Of a DNA stretch of 20,847 nt, positions 1 through 6,943 are shown piece by piece; within the stretch, counting starts at the first letter, position 1, and the number at the start of each line of letters is the position of its first letter. Position numbers and translations under genes: made by a program. The stretch comes from JBEIFW01 sp046081125 (GTDB taxonomy: Bacteria > Actinomycetota > Acidimicrobiia > Acidimicrobiales > Ilumatobacteraceae): the NCBI GenBank assembly GCA_046081125.1, contig JBJTVH010000126.1, forward strand, positions 1 to 20,847, written 5' to 3'. Under the pieces are notes generated by a model, which was given only the letters and a program-made list of their open reading frames with translations, made no database searches and was not told the DNA's origin.

Positions 1-520
1 CCGGGTTCGCCGCCCGACGCACCCGGATCCCATCCGGGTAGTCCTTCATCGCCTGACCCATCGTCAGCTTGTCGACCAGGCTCGTCGGCAACGCCGCCAC
101 CGCAAACGCCCCCGTCCCCGCCGGCACCGACGCCACCGCCGACACCGACCCCTGACCATTCGGCCGGAACGACCACCCCTCCCGACCCCGACCGACCAAC
201 ACCCAACCGCCACCATCGGTCGTCATGTCACACCAGAACTGCTGCGGCGCCACCAACGACGCATTCACCAACCAATACACCCCGTCCACCGACGCCGGGA
301 ACTGCTGCTTGATCCCCCAACACGACGCACCCGCCGACACCGACGACGCACCATCACCCGGCCCCGACACCACCTGCGCCACCGCCACCCGACGCGACGC
401 ACCACCCACCGCCGACACCACCGCCAACCCCGTGGCCACCAACGCCACCACACCCAACACCCGATGCCACACACGAGGACGAGCCTCGGACGTGTTGCCC
501 TTCCTAATGCCGTGCGTCAT
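1..520 (-). CDS. Secreted fibrinogen-like YCDxxxxGGGW-type protein (N-terminal part, runs off the left edge)
   Basis: An open frame of 173 codons runs from ATG at 520 to the left edge, so the C-terminus is missing. GGGAGA sits about five bases before the ATG and fixes the start. Residues about 18-40 form a hydrophobic signal or anchor segment after a basic N-terminus. Next comes CWGIKQQ, followed by YWL and then WCDMTTDGGGW. This is the N-terminal half of a fibrinogen-related (FReD-like) domain as found in bacterial proteins with a YCDxxxxGGGW motif. In animals such domains bind sugars or acetyl groups; the bacterial role is mostly unknown, so carbohydrate binding at the surface is inference. 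Codons end mainly in G or T (GTG, GCG, GGT, TCG, TTG), unlike the C-ending codons of its neighbours. Family assignment is fairly secure; function is not. Confidence 0.8.
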   Translation of the reverse strand, partial: MTHGIRKGNTSEARPRVWHRVLGVVALVATGLAVVSAVGGASRRVAVAQVVSGPGDGASSVSAGASCWGIKQQFPASVDGVYWLVNASLVAPQQFWCDMTTDGGGWVLVGRGREGWSFRPNGQGSVSAVASVPAGTGAFAVAALPTSLVDKLTMGQAMKDYPDGIRVRRAANP

Positions 521-566
521 GGCGTCTCCCGTACGACTGCGGCGCTCCCGCCGAGCGAGCAGCTCA

Positions 567-572
567 GTTATA
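567..572 (-). promoter_or_regulatory. Possible -10 element (TATAAC) for the fibrinogen-like gene
   Basis: On the minus strand TATAAC lies about 47 bases upstream of the ATG at 520, just after the stop codon of the membrane-protein gene. It matches TATAAT at five of six positions in otherwise G+C-rich DNA. No convincing -35 is seen at 17-18 bases; TTGAAC lies only nine bases upstream. The 63-bp gap 521-583 holds this element and the Shine-Dalgarno site. Confidence 0.35.
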
Positions 573-583
573 CGGGACGAAGT

Positions 584-1177
584 TCAAGCATCCGGCAAGG
601 TCGGTGCGGCCGGGTGTTCAGCAATCCGCTCAGCGACCGGGGTCTCGGCCAGAGCAGCCACCGGCTCGCCGACCGACTCGGTCCCCGCCCGTCGAGCCTC
701 GGCGAGCACGCTGCGGGAGATATCCCGGAAGGTGACGACGAGATAGAACGCGAAGCTCAACGCCGCCAGGAACCGGCCCGAGGCGCCGGACCAACCTGGC
801 CAGAGCATCCCGATGCCGTGGGCCGCCGCGGCAAGGCCGAGGAGTGCGAACCGGGTGCGGCGCACTTCGTGCCACCACCACAGACCCCAGGACAGCAGCA
901 CGCCGGTCATCGCAAAGCTCGCGATGGCGACCTCGGGGCGGTCCGGCAGCAGCGCGACCGCGCCGTTGGCGAGCGACACCGGGATCGCAGCGGCGCAGAA
1001 CCGGGCGGCCGACGGGCGGCCACCGGTGCGGGCGACGAACGAGCAGCGAGCGGCGGCAACGACGCCGCACAGGCCGGCGACCGCCGTGAGGATCCGCACC
1101 ACGGGCGCCGACCAGGCGCCGTCGAACTGGGCACCCTGACCACCGGCGCCCACGAGGACGACGCCCACGATCCACAC
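584..1177 (-). CDS. Integral membrane protein of unknown function (true start probably further upstream)
   Basis: From the first standard start in the frame (GTG at 1177) the protein has 197 residues and five complete hydrophobic segments, with a short polar C-terminal tail rich in Ala, Glu and Pro. I recognise no family. That GTG has no Shine-Dalgarno site and would cut into a hydrophobic stretch. The frame is open back to 1303 and encodes a basic segment (RERRRPF) followed by a complete extra transmembrane helix, so the real protein probably has about six helices and around 225-240 residues. No ATG, GTG or TTG exists in frame in that extension. A perfect AGGAGG is present at 1277-1282 (minus strand), followed 14 bases later by an in-frame CTG at 1261. 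A non-standard start or a local sequence error are both possible. Confidence 0.6.
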   Translation of the reverse strand: MWIVGVVLVGAGGQGAQFDGAWSAPVVRILTAVAGLCGVVAAARCSFVARTGGRPSAARFCAAAIPVSLANGAVALLPDRPEVAIASFAMTGVLLSWGLWWWHEVRRTRFALLGLAAAAHGIGMLWPGWSGASGRFLAALSFAFYLVVTFRDISRSVLAEARRAGTESVGEPVAALAETPVAERIAEHPAAPTLPDA

Positions 1178-1303
1178 GAGGATGACGGCAGCGACAGCAG
1201 CGCCCTGGGCGAGGATCGAGAACGGTCGACGCCGCTCACGCAGGACGGTTCGGGGAGGCAGTTGCGTTTCGATGTCCTCCTGAACGGCTTCATCGGTCGG
1301 GAA

Positions 1304-1437
1304 TCAAGCACTCCTGCTTCAAGACGTTGGCCTTTTGCTTCACGACACCCCTCGCAGGGGCCGGGTTCTGTCAAGAGATCCGAGTTTCTCGTTCGCTCCC
1401 CTGGCCCGAGGGGACCGGGTCTTCGATCCTGGGAGCG
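1304..1437 (+). promoter_or_regulatory. cysC leader region with repeated hairpins
   Basis: This gap between the divergent membrane-protein gene and cysC is less G+C-rich than its surroundings. It contains AAGCA-CTCC-TGCTT (1306-1319), CCCCT-CGC-AGGGG (1348-1360), TCCCCT-GGCCCG-AGGGGA (1397-1414) and GGGTC-TTC-GATCC (1417-1429, one G-U pair). The last lies directly before the GGGAG at 1431-1435. The second and third hairpins share the same stem sequence, so the arms could also pair across. The dyads are visible in the sequence; a regulatory role is inference. No known riboswitch was recognised. Confidence 0.35.
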
Positions 1438-2037
1438 ATGACGGCTCATCCGCCCGACGTGGTGCCCCATGCCCCGGTCGTCGACCGCGCCCGGCGCTGG
1501 GCTCGCACCGGTTGCCGCGGCGCAACCGTGTGGTTCACCGGGATTCCGGCCTCGGGCAAGTCGACGCTCGCGTACACCGTCGAAGCGATGCTCGTGGCCG
1601 GCGGGCGGCTTGCCTACGTGCTCGACGGGGACAACCTGCGTTGCGGGTTGAACGCGGACCTCGGCTTCAGCCCGCAGGACCGTGCCGAGAACGTCCGGCG
1701 GCTCGGCCATGTGGCGGCGGTGCTCGCCGATGCCGGCGCCGTGGCGCTCGTCGCTGCGGTCTCCCCCGACCGGGCCGCACGCGATGCGGTCCGGCGGATC
1801 CACGGCGAGGCGGGCCTGCACTTCGTCGAGGTCCACGTCGCCACCCCGCTCGCCGTCTGCGAGCAGCGCGACCCCAAGGGGCTCTATGCCCGGGCCCGGC
1901 AGGGCGCCGTCGTCGGCCTCACCGGCTACGACGCCCCGTACGACGAGCCGGCCCGGCCGGAGTTGGTGCTCGGCGTCGGCGAGGTCCCCCTCGAGCGACA
2001 GGCGGCCGCCGTGGTGGAACACCTCGAGCGCCGCTGA
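1438..2037 (+). CDS. cysC: Adenylylsulfate (APS) kinase CysC
   Basis: The product phosphorylates APS with ATP to give PAPS, the sulfate donor for sulfotransferases. The 199-residue length matches stand-alone CysC. Visible motifs are the P-loop GIPASGKST (residues 35-43), DGDNLR (63-68), the RAENVRR segment, an AAVSPDRAARD segment matching the region of the phosphorylated serine in CysC enzymes, and the C-terminal DPKGLYARAR and GYDAPYDEP blocks. I chose the ATG at 1438, preceded by GGGAG only two bases away; an upstream TTG at 1327 would add 37 residues that do not look like the family. In this genome CysC is not fused to CysN, and the ATP sulfurylase genes lie about 9.7 kb away on the other strand. 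With the sulfotransferase at 10858 this suggests PAPS made for sulfation rather than for cysteine synthesis. Confidence 0.95.
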   Translation: MTAHPPDVVPHAPVVDRARRWARTGCRGATVWFTGIPASGKSTLAYTVEAMLVAGGRLAYVLDGDNLRCGLNADLGFSPQDRAENVRRLGHVAAVLADAGAVALVAAVSPDRAARDAVRRIHGEAGLHFVEVHVATPLAVCEQRDPKGLYARARQGAVVGLTGYDAPYDEPARPELVLGVGEVPLERQAAAVVEHLERR

Positions 2038-2039
2038 TC

Positions 2040-2053
2040 ACCGCCGAGGCGGT
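2040..2053. terminator. Inverted repeat between convergent genes, possible bidirectional terminator
   Basis: ACCGC-CGAG-GCGGT fills the 15-bp gap between the stops of cysC and the metallophosphoesterase gene. It can fold for either strand. There is no U-tract, so intrinsic termination is only a suggestion. Confidence 0.35.
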
Positions 2054-3126
2054 CAGCGGGCCGGCGTGCACGCCCCGCGCCCTTCGTCGATCACACCCTT
2101 GGAGAGCGAGACGAACCGGTAGGCGTATTCCGACGCGCCGAGCTCGAGCTCGAGGTGGCCGAACTGGTCCGCCCGGAACTGGCTGCCGGGTCGAGCCGTC
2201 GCTGCGAACGGATAGAGGCTGTGCCCGCCGGTCCCTGCGACGAACTGCACCGGTCCGGCCGGGGTCGGCTTGCCCTTCGCGTCGAGCGGCCCGAACCGCT
2301 CGTAGTTGTGGGCATGCCCGTTGAGCACCAGCGTCACCCCGGCCTCGCGCAGCAGCGACCACCACGCCGAGAAGCGATCGTCGTAGCCCGGGTCGGCCGA
2401 CGGTTGCGCCGCTCCGTCCCGTTTGGTCTGGTCGGTCGAGGTGACCATCGGGTGGTGCCACATCGCAGCGACACACCGGCCCTTCACGTCCTCGAGTTGG
2501 GTGCGCAGCCAGACGGTCTGGGCCGCAGTGGCCGTGCAGTCGCCGACCTTTGCGCAGTTCGAGTCCAGGGCGAGCACCACCCACGAACCCACTTCGAAGC
2601 GGTACCAACTCGCCCCGGGCGCACCGAACCCTTTGGGGAAGGTTCGGAAGAAGCCGACGGCGTTGTCGGCGTTGTACTCGTGGTTCCCCGGCACCGGGTA
2701 GAAGGCGAGCCCGAGCTTGGCCCAGGTCTTGTTCCAGACGGCGTCGAACTCGGCAGGGGTGCCGTCGCGGTACTGCAGGTCGCCGACGAGCAGCACCGCT
2801 GCAGGCTTCGCCGCCACCACCTGGGCGCCGACTGCGACGTGCTGGCAGTGGCGAGCCGTGCCCTTGCCCTCGTTGTAGCTCGGGTCGTCGGTCGGGCAGG
2901 CGATGTCACCGACGGCGACCACCTTGGTCGCCGGCGCCGGGGGCTTCACGGTCGTCGCAGGCCCGGTCGTCGCAGGCCCGGTCGTCGCAGGAGCCGTCGT
3001 CGCCGGAGCGGTCGAGGATGGCCCCGTCGTCGGCGATGGGGACGGCAGCGGGGCCGAGTCCACGGGTGCACCCGCGCACGCAGCGGCGAGGAGTCCGACC
3101 GCGACCAGCAGCCACCGGCGCGTCAC
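2053..3126 (-). CDS. Exported metallophosphoesterase lipoprotein (calcineurin-like)
   Basis: This 357-residue protein starts with a short basic segment and a hydrophobic stretch ending in LAAACAG (Cys17), consistent with a lipoprotein signal. A Thr/Pro/Ala-rich stalk follows (about 25-65), then a calcineurin-like phosphoesterase domain. The metal-ligand blocks are all present: GDI (73-75), GDLQY (115-119), GNHE (147-150), WHHP (223-226) and NGHAHNYERF (269-278). The pattern resembles purple-acid-phosphatase-type enzymes, so a surface phosphomonoesterase is likely; the substrate is unknown. The start is GTG at 3126, with GAGGG five bases before it. The frame continues far upstream, but that part is an Arg-rich shadow of the flippase gene. 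The GTG overlaps the flippase stop by four bases (GTGA), so the two are probably co-translated. Confidence 0.85.
   Translation of the reverse strand: MTRRWLLVAVGLLAAACAGAPVDSAPLPSPSPTTGPSSTAPATTAPATTGPATTGPATTVKPPAPATKVVAVGDIACPTDDPSYNEGKGTARHCQHVAVGAQVVAAKPAAVLLVGDLQYRDGTPAEFDAVWNKTWAKLGLAFYPVPGNHEYNADNAVGFFRTFPKGFGAPGASWYRFEVGSWVVLALDSNCAKVGDCTATAAQTVWLRTQLEDVKGRCVAAMWHHPMVTSTDQTKRDGAAQPSADPGYDDRFSAWWSLLREAGVTLVLNGHAHNYERFGPLDAKGKPTPAGPVQFVAGTGGHSLYPFAATARPGSQFRADQFGHLELELGASEYAYRFVSLSKGVIDEGRGACTPAR
2951..3010 (-). repeat. Four tandem 15-bp units encoding a Thr/Pro/Ala stalk
   Basis: Units beginning GTCGTCGCAGG on the plus strand repeat every 15 bases. The first two are identical and the next two diverge. 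Read on the minus strand they encode PATTG/PATTA pentapeptides in the stalk of the metallophosphoesterase lipoprotein. Such in-frame units can change copy number by slippage. Confidence 0.85.
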
Positions 3127-4727
3127 GACACCCTCGTGGAGGATCGACGGAATCCCTGTACGACTGAGGCCAGTTCGAGCACCGGCTGCCGCCGTGCGAC
3201 GACTACGAGCGTCGGTGCCCCAAGCGCGAGGGCCACGACGAGCCCGGCGAGCGAACGGCCCGCGAGGGCGACCCCGGCCACGGCTGCGCCACCCACCGCC
3301 ACCAAGCCGACCGCCGCCGCCGTCGCGGCAGGGCGGCCGGTCGGGACGATCCCCATGCCGCGCACCAGGATCGCCGGCACGATCGCGCCGACGCCGATGC
3401 TGGCAGCCCACGCCACCGCTGCGCCGACCATGCCCATCGTCGGAACCAGCGCCAGGTTCCCGACGATGTTCACCGCCGCAGCCAGCGCCGTGACCCCGAG
3501 GTTGGCCCGGCTGCGCCCGGCCATCAGCAGCACCGAGTCCGACGGTCCGGCCGGCGCAGCCGCGAGGAGCCCGAGCGCGAGCACCCCGAGCACGGCGGCG
3601 GCTTCGGTGTACGACGCTCCGAACACGGCGAGCACCCCGGGTGCGAACACGGCCAGCAGCACGAACGACGGCCACACGAGCAGGACCTGCCAGCCCGCCG
3701 CGGCATCGAGCACGCGAGCGGCACCGGTGCGATCGTCGAGCGCGAGCTGGGCCGCGACTCGCGGACCGACCACCTGTTGGAGTGCTTCGGCGGCGAAGGT
3801 GCCGACGAGGACGAAGCGGGTCGCCACGGCGTAGACCCCGGCCGTGGCGGGCCCGGCCACGGCGCTGAGGAGCAGGGTGTCGAACCACAGGATCGTCACC
3901 TGCAACACCTGCGCCCCGGCACGCGGCACGGTGAAGCGCCAGAACTCCCGTCCGGTCCGCGCCCAGGACCCGACCTCGACCGGGCGCGAGCCGAGACGGC
4001 GGGCGAGCAGCAGTGCCATCGGCACGCCGACCAGCGCCGCAGGCACCACCCAGGCGCCTGCGGCCACTGCGACCGACGCCGTCAGCCCGGTGGCGATCCA
4101 GACCGCAACCAGTTGGGCCACCGGTCGGGCCATGCGATCGACGACCAACTGCGGCACCATCGTCGAGAACCCACGGCTCGCCGCAACGAGCACCGAGCCC
4201 ACGGCGACGACGGGCAGCGCGACGGCGAGCGGGCGCAACGCCGTCGCCACCCTGTCGGCCTGGTCCGCTCCGCCGAGCAGGTTCCCGAGCCGGTCCGCCT
4301 GCGTCCAGAGCAGGGCGCCGAGCGCCGAGCCCACCGCCGCGACCGGCAGGGTGGCCACGATGAGGATGCGCCCGATCGCCTCGGGGCGACCCAAGGCCCG
4401 GGCCCGGCTGACGGCACGCACCACTCCCGTGCTCGCCCCCATCTCAGCGCAGCGGGCCAGCACCGTGAACACTGCGATCGAAACGAGCACGGCGCCGGCG
4501 TCGGCGACGGGAAGGCGACGCGCGAGAACGGCGACCACGAGGAAGCCGCCCAGGCCGTAGGTGACCGCGCCGACGAGGTTCAACACGCCACCGCGCGCCA
4601 CGTCGGCGAGCTCACGGCGCGACGCCGACACATCGGTCGCCGCAACTGCCGCACCTTCTCGCACCTGCCGGACGCTATGGGCCGGTCGTCGGGCCGGGTG
4701 CGGCGCCGTCAAGGTGCGCTCACCCAT
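3123..4727 (-). CDS. Wzx-like polysaccharide flippase (MATE/MOP-type membrane transporter)
   Basis: A 534-residue protein made almost wholly of hydrophobic helices (about 12-14), beginning near ELADVARGGVLNLVGAVTYG. This N-terminal pattern and the overall layout match the polysaccharide biosynthesis (RfbX/Wzx) transporters that flip undecaprenyl-linked repeat units across the membrane. It fits the polymerase and copolymerase genes at 7054-10861. The start is uncertain. ATG at 4727 has no Shine-Dalgarno site and lies 11 bp from the divergent kinase start, overlapping that gene's likely -10. GTG at 4664 gives a more typical short N-terminus and has TAGCGT seven bases upstream (4672-4677), as for a leaderless transcript. 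Longer starts up to 4919 give an Arg/Pro-rich shadow. The stop overlaps the start of the metallophosphoesterase gene. Confidence 0.85.
   Translation of the reverse strand: MGERTLTAPHPARRPAHSVRQVREGAAVAATDVSASRRELADVARGGVLNLVGAVTYGLGGFLVVAVLARRLPVADAGAVLVSIAVFTVLARCAEMGASTGVVRAVSRARALGRPEAIGRILIVATLPVAAVGSALGALLWTQADRLGNLLGGADQADRVATALRPLAVALPVVAVGSVLVAASRGFSTMVPQLVVDRMARPVAQLVAVWIATGLTASVAVAAGAWVVPAALVGVPMALLLARRLGSRPVEVGSWARTGREFWRFTVPRAGAQVLQVTILWFDTLLLSAVAGPATAGVYAVATRFVLVGTFAAEALQQVVGPRVAAQLALDDRTGAARVLDAAAGWQVLLVWPSFVLLAVFAPGVLAVFGASYTEAAAVLGVLALGLLAAAPAGPSDSVLLMAGRSRANLGVTALAAAVNIVGNLALVPTMGMVGAAVAWAASIGVGAIVPAILVRGMGIVPTGRPAATAAAVGLVAVGGAAVAGVALAGRSLAGLVVALALGAPTLVVVARRQPVLELASVVQGFRRSSTRVS
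4672..4677 (-). promoter_or_regulatory. Possible -10 (TAGCGT) for a leaderless flippase start at 4664
   Basis: TAGCGT on the minus strand is followed by seven bases and an in-frame GTG at 4664. No good -35 is visible. It matters because it would relieve the crowded divergent start at 4727/4739. Confidence 0.3.
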
Positions 4728-4732
4728 ACGGT
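4727..4732 (+). promoter_or_regulatory. Probable -10 (TACGGT) for the phosphotransferase gene
   Basis: TACGGT is followed by exactly six bases and the GTG start at 4739, which has no Shine-Dalgarno site. This is the layout of a leaderless actinobacterial transcript. No clear -35 is seen. Confidence 0.4.
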
Positions 4733-4738
4733 CGCCCG

Positions 4739-5959
4739 GTGGCCGGCCCGCCGCCCGTACCTCCCGATCTCCTCGCACTCTTGGCCGCCATCGCCGGACG
4801 GCCCGTGGTGCCCGCGGAGTCGCCGTCCAGCGCGCTCGTGCGCGGCGTCGCCCTTCCGGACGTGTCCCGGGCGCGCCTCGTCGCCGGCGTGGCCGGGCCC
4901 GAGGCGCCCGAGGCGCCACCCCGCCGCGGGCTCGCCGCGGCTATCGCCGCCTACGGCGCCCTGCGCGATCCTCGGGTGCGGGCCGGACGGCTCGCCGTCG
5001 CCGGCCTCGTGCTCGCCGGCCAGGCCGGCGAACCCATCGCCGTCGCGGCGTCGAGCGACGACGAGACCACAAGTCGCCGCCTCGGCGACGACGAGACCAC
5101 AAGTCGCCGCCTCGGCGACGACCTTGCGGCGCTGCTCGGGCGAGCGGCAGTGCTGTGGCTCGCGGGCGTTCGGGCCGACCAGGTGACGACCAAACCCACC
5201 CTGCAGGTGTTCGACCTCGACGGCCGCCCCCTCGCCTATGCCAAGGTCGGGCGCAACTCCGTCACCGACGGCCTCGTCCGGACCGAGGTGGCTGCGCTCC
5301 GCCGGCTCGGGGCGAACCTCGGGGACGGCGCGCTGCGCCTGCCCGCCCTGCTCCATGGTGGCCCGCTCGGCGAGCGAACCGTCTGTGTCACCGCCCCGCT
5401 CCCCGTCGGTGTCCGTCGCCCGCCCACCCGTTGCCTGCCCGGCGCGCTCGCACTCGGCGCGCTCGCCGCCGCAGACGCCCGGGCCGAGCCGTGGGGCTCG
5501 AGTCCGCTGGCCGAGCGCATGCGCGCCGCGCCGGCCGCCGGCGCCGGCACCCGGCGCTTGCAGGACCTGCTCTCGTCGTTCGATCGGCGCACCGTGCGCA
5601 CCGGCTGGTGGCACGGCGACTGGGTGCCGTGGAACCTCGCCGTCGACGGCCCGGCGCTGTGGGCCTTCGACTGGGAGTACGCCGAGCCGGGTGCACCGGT
5701 CGGGCTGGACCTCGTCCACCACGCCTTCCAACGTGCCCTCGTCGAGCGCCGGCAACCGCTCGCCCAGGCGCTCGACGCCGCCGCCCACATCGCCGGTGGC
5801 CTGGCCCGCACTCGCGACGATCGCCGCCTGCTCACGGCCACGCACCGGCTTGCGCTGGCCCTGCGGGCAGAAACGGCCCGCGCCCGAGGACTCGAACCCG
5901 ACCCCGACCACGCTGCGATCGCCGACGGTGCCGCCCAGGGCGAACGCGGCGCGGCCTGA
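4739..5959 (+). CDS. Phosphotransferase of the aminoglycoside/choline kinase fold
   Basis: A 406-residue soluble protein. Its C-terminal half carries the kinase signature HGDWVPWN (near residues 292-299) followed by FDWEYAEPG (near 310), the catalytic Asp and metal-binding residues of the APH/choline kinase family. The lysine-containing segment LAYAKVGRN near residue 165 fits the N-lobe. The first 130 residues are Ala-rich and match nothing I know. An exact 30-bp tandem duplication near residues 107-126 gives two DDETTSRRLG units. GTG at 4739 is the only reasonable start. Given its place among polysaccharide genes, a sugar, polyol or lipid-headgroup substrate is more likely than an antibiotic, but this is inference. 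Confidence 0.75.
   Translation: MAGPPPVPPDLLALLAAIAGRPVVPAESPSSALVRGVALPDVSRARLVAGVAGPEAPEAPPRRGLAAAIAAYGALRDPRVRAGRLAVAGLVLAGQAGEPIAVAASSDDETTSRRLGDDETTSRRLGDDLAALLGRAAVLWLAGVRADQVTTKPTLQVFDLDGRPLAYAKVGRNSVTDGLVRTEVAALRRLGANLGDGALRLPALLHGGPLGERTVCVTAPLPVGVRRPPTRCLPGALALGALAAADARAEPWGSSPLAERMRAAPAAGAGTRRLQDLLSSFDRRTVRTGWWHGDWVPWNLAVDGPALWAFDWEYAEPGAPVGLDLVHHAFQRALVERRQPLAQALDAAAHIAGGLARTRDDRRLLTATHRLALALRAETARARGLEPDPDHAAIADGAAQGERGAA
5057..5122 (+). repeat. Exact 30-bp tandem duplication (two copies plus partial third)
   Basis: The unit at 5057-5086 is repeated without mismatch at 5087-5116, and the first six bases recur at 5117-5122. It adds ten residues in frame to the phosphotransferase. 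The lack of divergence suggests a recent event. Confidence 0.95.
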
Positions 5960-5963
5960 ACGG

Positions 5964-5980
5964 GCCGGCCGCCCGCCGGC
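5964..5980. terminator. Inverted repeat between convergent genes, possible terminator
   Basis: GCCGGC-CGCCC-GCCGGC lies in the 36-bp gap between the stop codons of the phosphotransferase and GT2 genes. The stem is six G/C pairs with a five-base loop; there is no U-tract. Confidence 0.35.
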
Positions 5981-5995
5981 GAACGACGGCACGGG

Positions 5996-6943
5996 TCAGA
6001 TGCCCCGGCCGCGCTCGTGGAGGCGGCGCAGGACCCAGTCGGGGGACAGACCCGCCGCCACGGCCACGGTGAGCGGCACCCGGGGCTCACGCCAGTGGAG
6101 CCGGCCGGCGTCGAACGCAAGGCGCACCCCGGCCCGGCGCCGGCCTCCGGCCGCTCGGGCGAAGGCTCGTTGGCCGACGATACGGGCCTTGCCCCGGGGG
6201 CAGGAGGCGAACTCGGGGTGCGCGGCGAGCAGGTGGCCGAGCGCATCGTCGATCGTGCGCCACTTGGCCGCGAAGAACGACTGCGCATGCCAGCGCACCT
6301 CGACCAGCGGCTCGGCGAGACCGGCGACGTCGGCCCGGCGGGCGGCTCGCAGCAGCAGGTCGTAGTCCTCGGCGTAGCTCGAAGGCAGCGACTCGTCGAC
6401 GAGACCGAGTCCGCCGAGCAGCGCGTCGCGACAAACCAGGAACGACGACGGATGAGCCTCCGCGACCCGGGACCGCAGCAGGTCGTCGTGGGTGATGGCG
6501 GGCGCCGGCAGTCGAACCGTCCGGCGGCGACCGTCATCGACCACGACGCCGGTTACGAACAGCTCCGCACCCGGACGGGACACCGCGTGCGCGAGCTGCC
6601 GGGCGGCTTTGCCCGCCAGCCAGGTGTCGTCGTCGTCGCAGAAGGCCACCCAGGGGGCTCGGGCCGCGAGGATGCCGGTGTTGCGGGCCCCCGCCAGTCC
6701 CGGGGTGCGCTCGTTGGCCAGGACCCGCACCGGTCGGCGCTCGTCGTGCGAAGCCAGGGTCGGATCGGGGTCGCACTGGTCGAACACGACGACGGTCTCC
6801 ACCACGGCGTCGAGGTCCTGCGCGGCGATCGCGGCCAGCGCCTGGCGCACCAGCACCGGTCGGTCACGCGTGGCCACGACGACACTGAGCGCCGGCGGGC
6901 GAGGGGACTCGTGCGGTTCCGGGAATCGACCAGCGGCAGCCAT
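5996..6943 (-). CDS. Family 2 (GT-A) glycosyltransferase
   Basis: A 315-residue cytoplasmic inverting glycosyltransferase. LSVVVATRDRP (19-29) opens the nucleotide-binding fold, GLAGARNTG (82-90) is typical of GT2, DDDDTW (103-108) is the DXD-type metal and nucleotide-sugar site, and AEDYDLLLR (191-199) supplies the ED motif carrying the catalytic base. There is no transmembrane tail, so it probably acts at the membrane face through basic patches. ATG at 6943 was chosen because CAGGAT lies seven bases before it; an ATG at 6952 is the alternative, and a 6991 start gives a poor N-terminus. It is transcribed away from the copolymerase operon through a shared 110-bp intergenic region. The sugar specificity cannot be read from sequence. 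Confidence 0.9.
   Translation of the reverse strand: MAAAGRFPEPHESPRPPALSVVVATRDRPVLVRQALAAIAAQDLDAVVETVVVFDQCDPDPTLASHDERRPVRVLANERTPGLAGARNTGILAARAPWVAFCDDDDTWLAGKAARQLAHAVSRPGAELFVTGVVVDDGRRRTVRLPAPAITHDDLLRSRVAEAHPSSFLVCRDALLGGLGLVDESLPSSYAEDYDLLLRAARRADVAGLAEPLVEVRWHAQSFFAAKWRTIDDALGHLLAAHPEFASCPRGKARIVGQRAFARAAGGRRRAGVRLAFDAGRLHWREPRVPLTVAVAAGLSPDWVLRRLHERGRGI

Noticed and set aside
464..1441. 325-codon plus-strand reading frame
   Set aside because: It is the antisense of the membrane-protein gene, with Arg/Gly/Asp-rich low-complexity content and no recognisable domain.
907..2022. 371-codon minus-strand frame opposite cysC
   Set aside because: Most of it is antisense to cysC, and the rest is an out-of-frame copy of the membrane-protein gene.
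2951..3010. CRISPR-like short repeats
   Set aside because: Fifteen-base units without spacers, in frame in a coding sequence; they encode the Thr/Pro stalk.
3127..3888. N-terminal extension of the metallophosphoesterase frame
   Set aside because: Arg/Gly-rich shadow of the flippase; the signal peptide begins at GTG 3126 with its own ribosome-binding site.
4739..5959. Aminoglycoside resistance gene
   Set aside because: The fold is shared by many small-molecule kinases, no close resistance signature is seen, and no mobile element is near.
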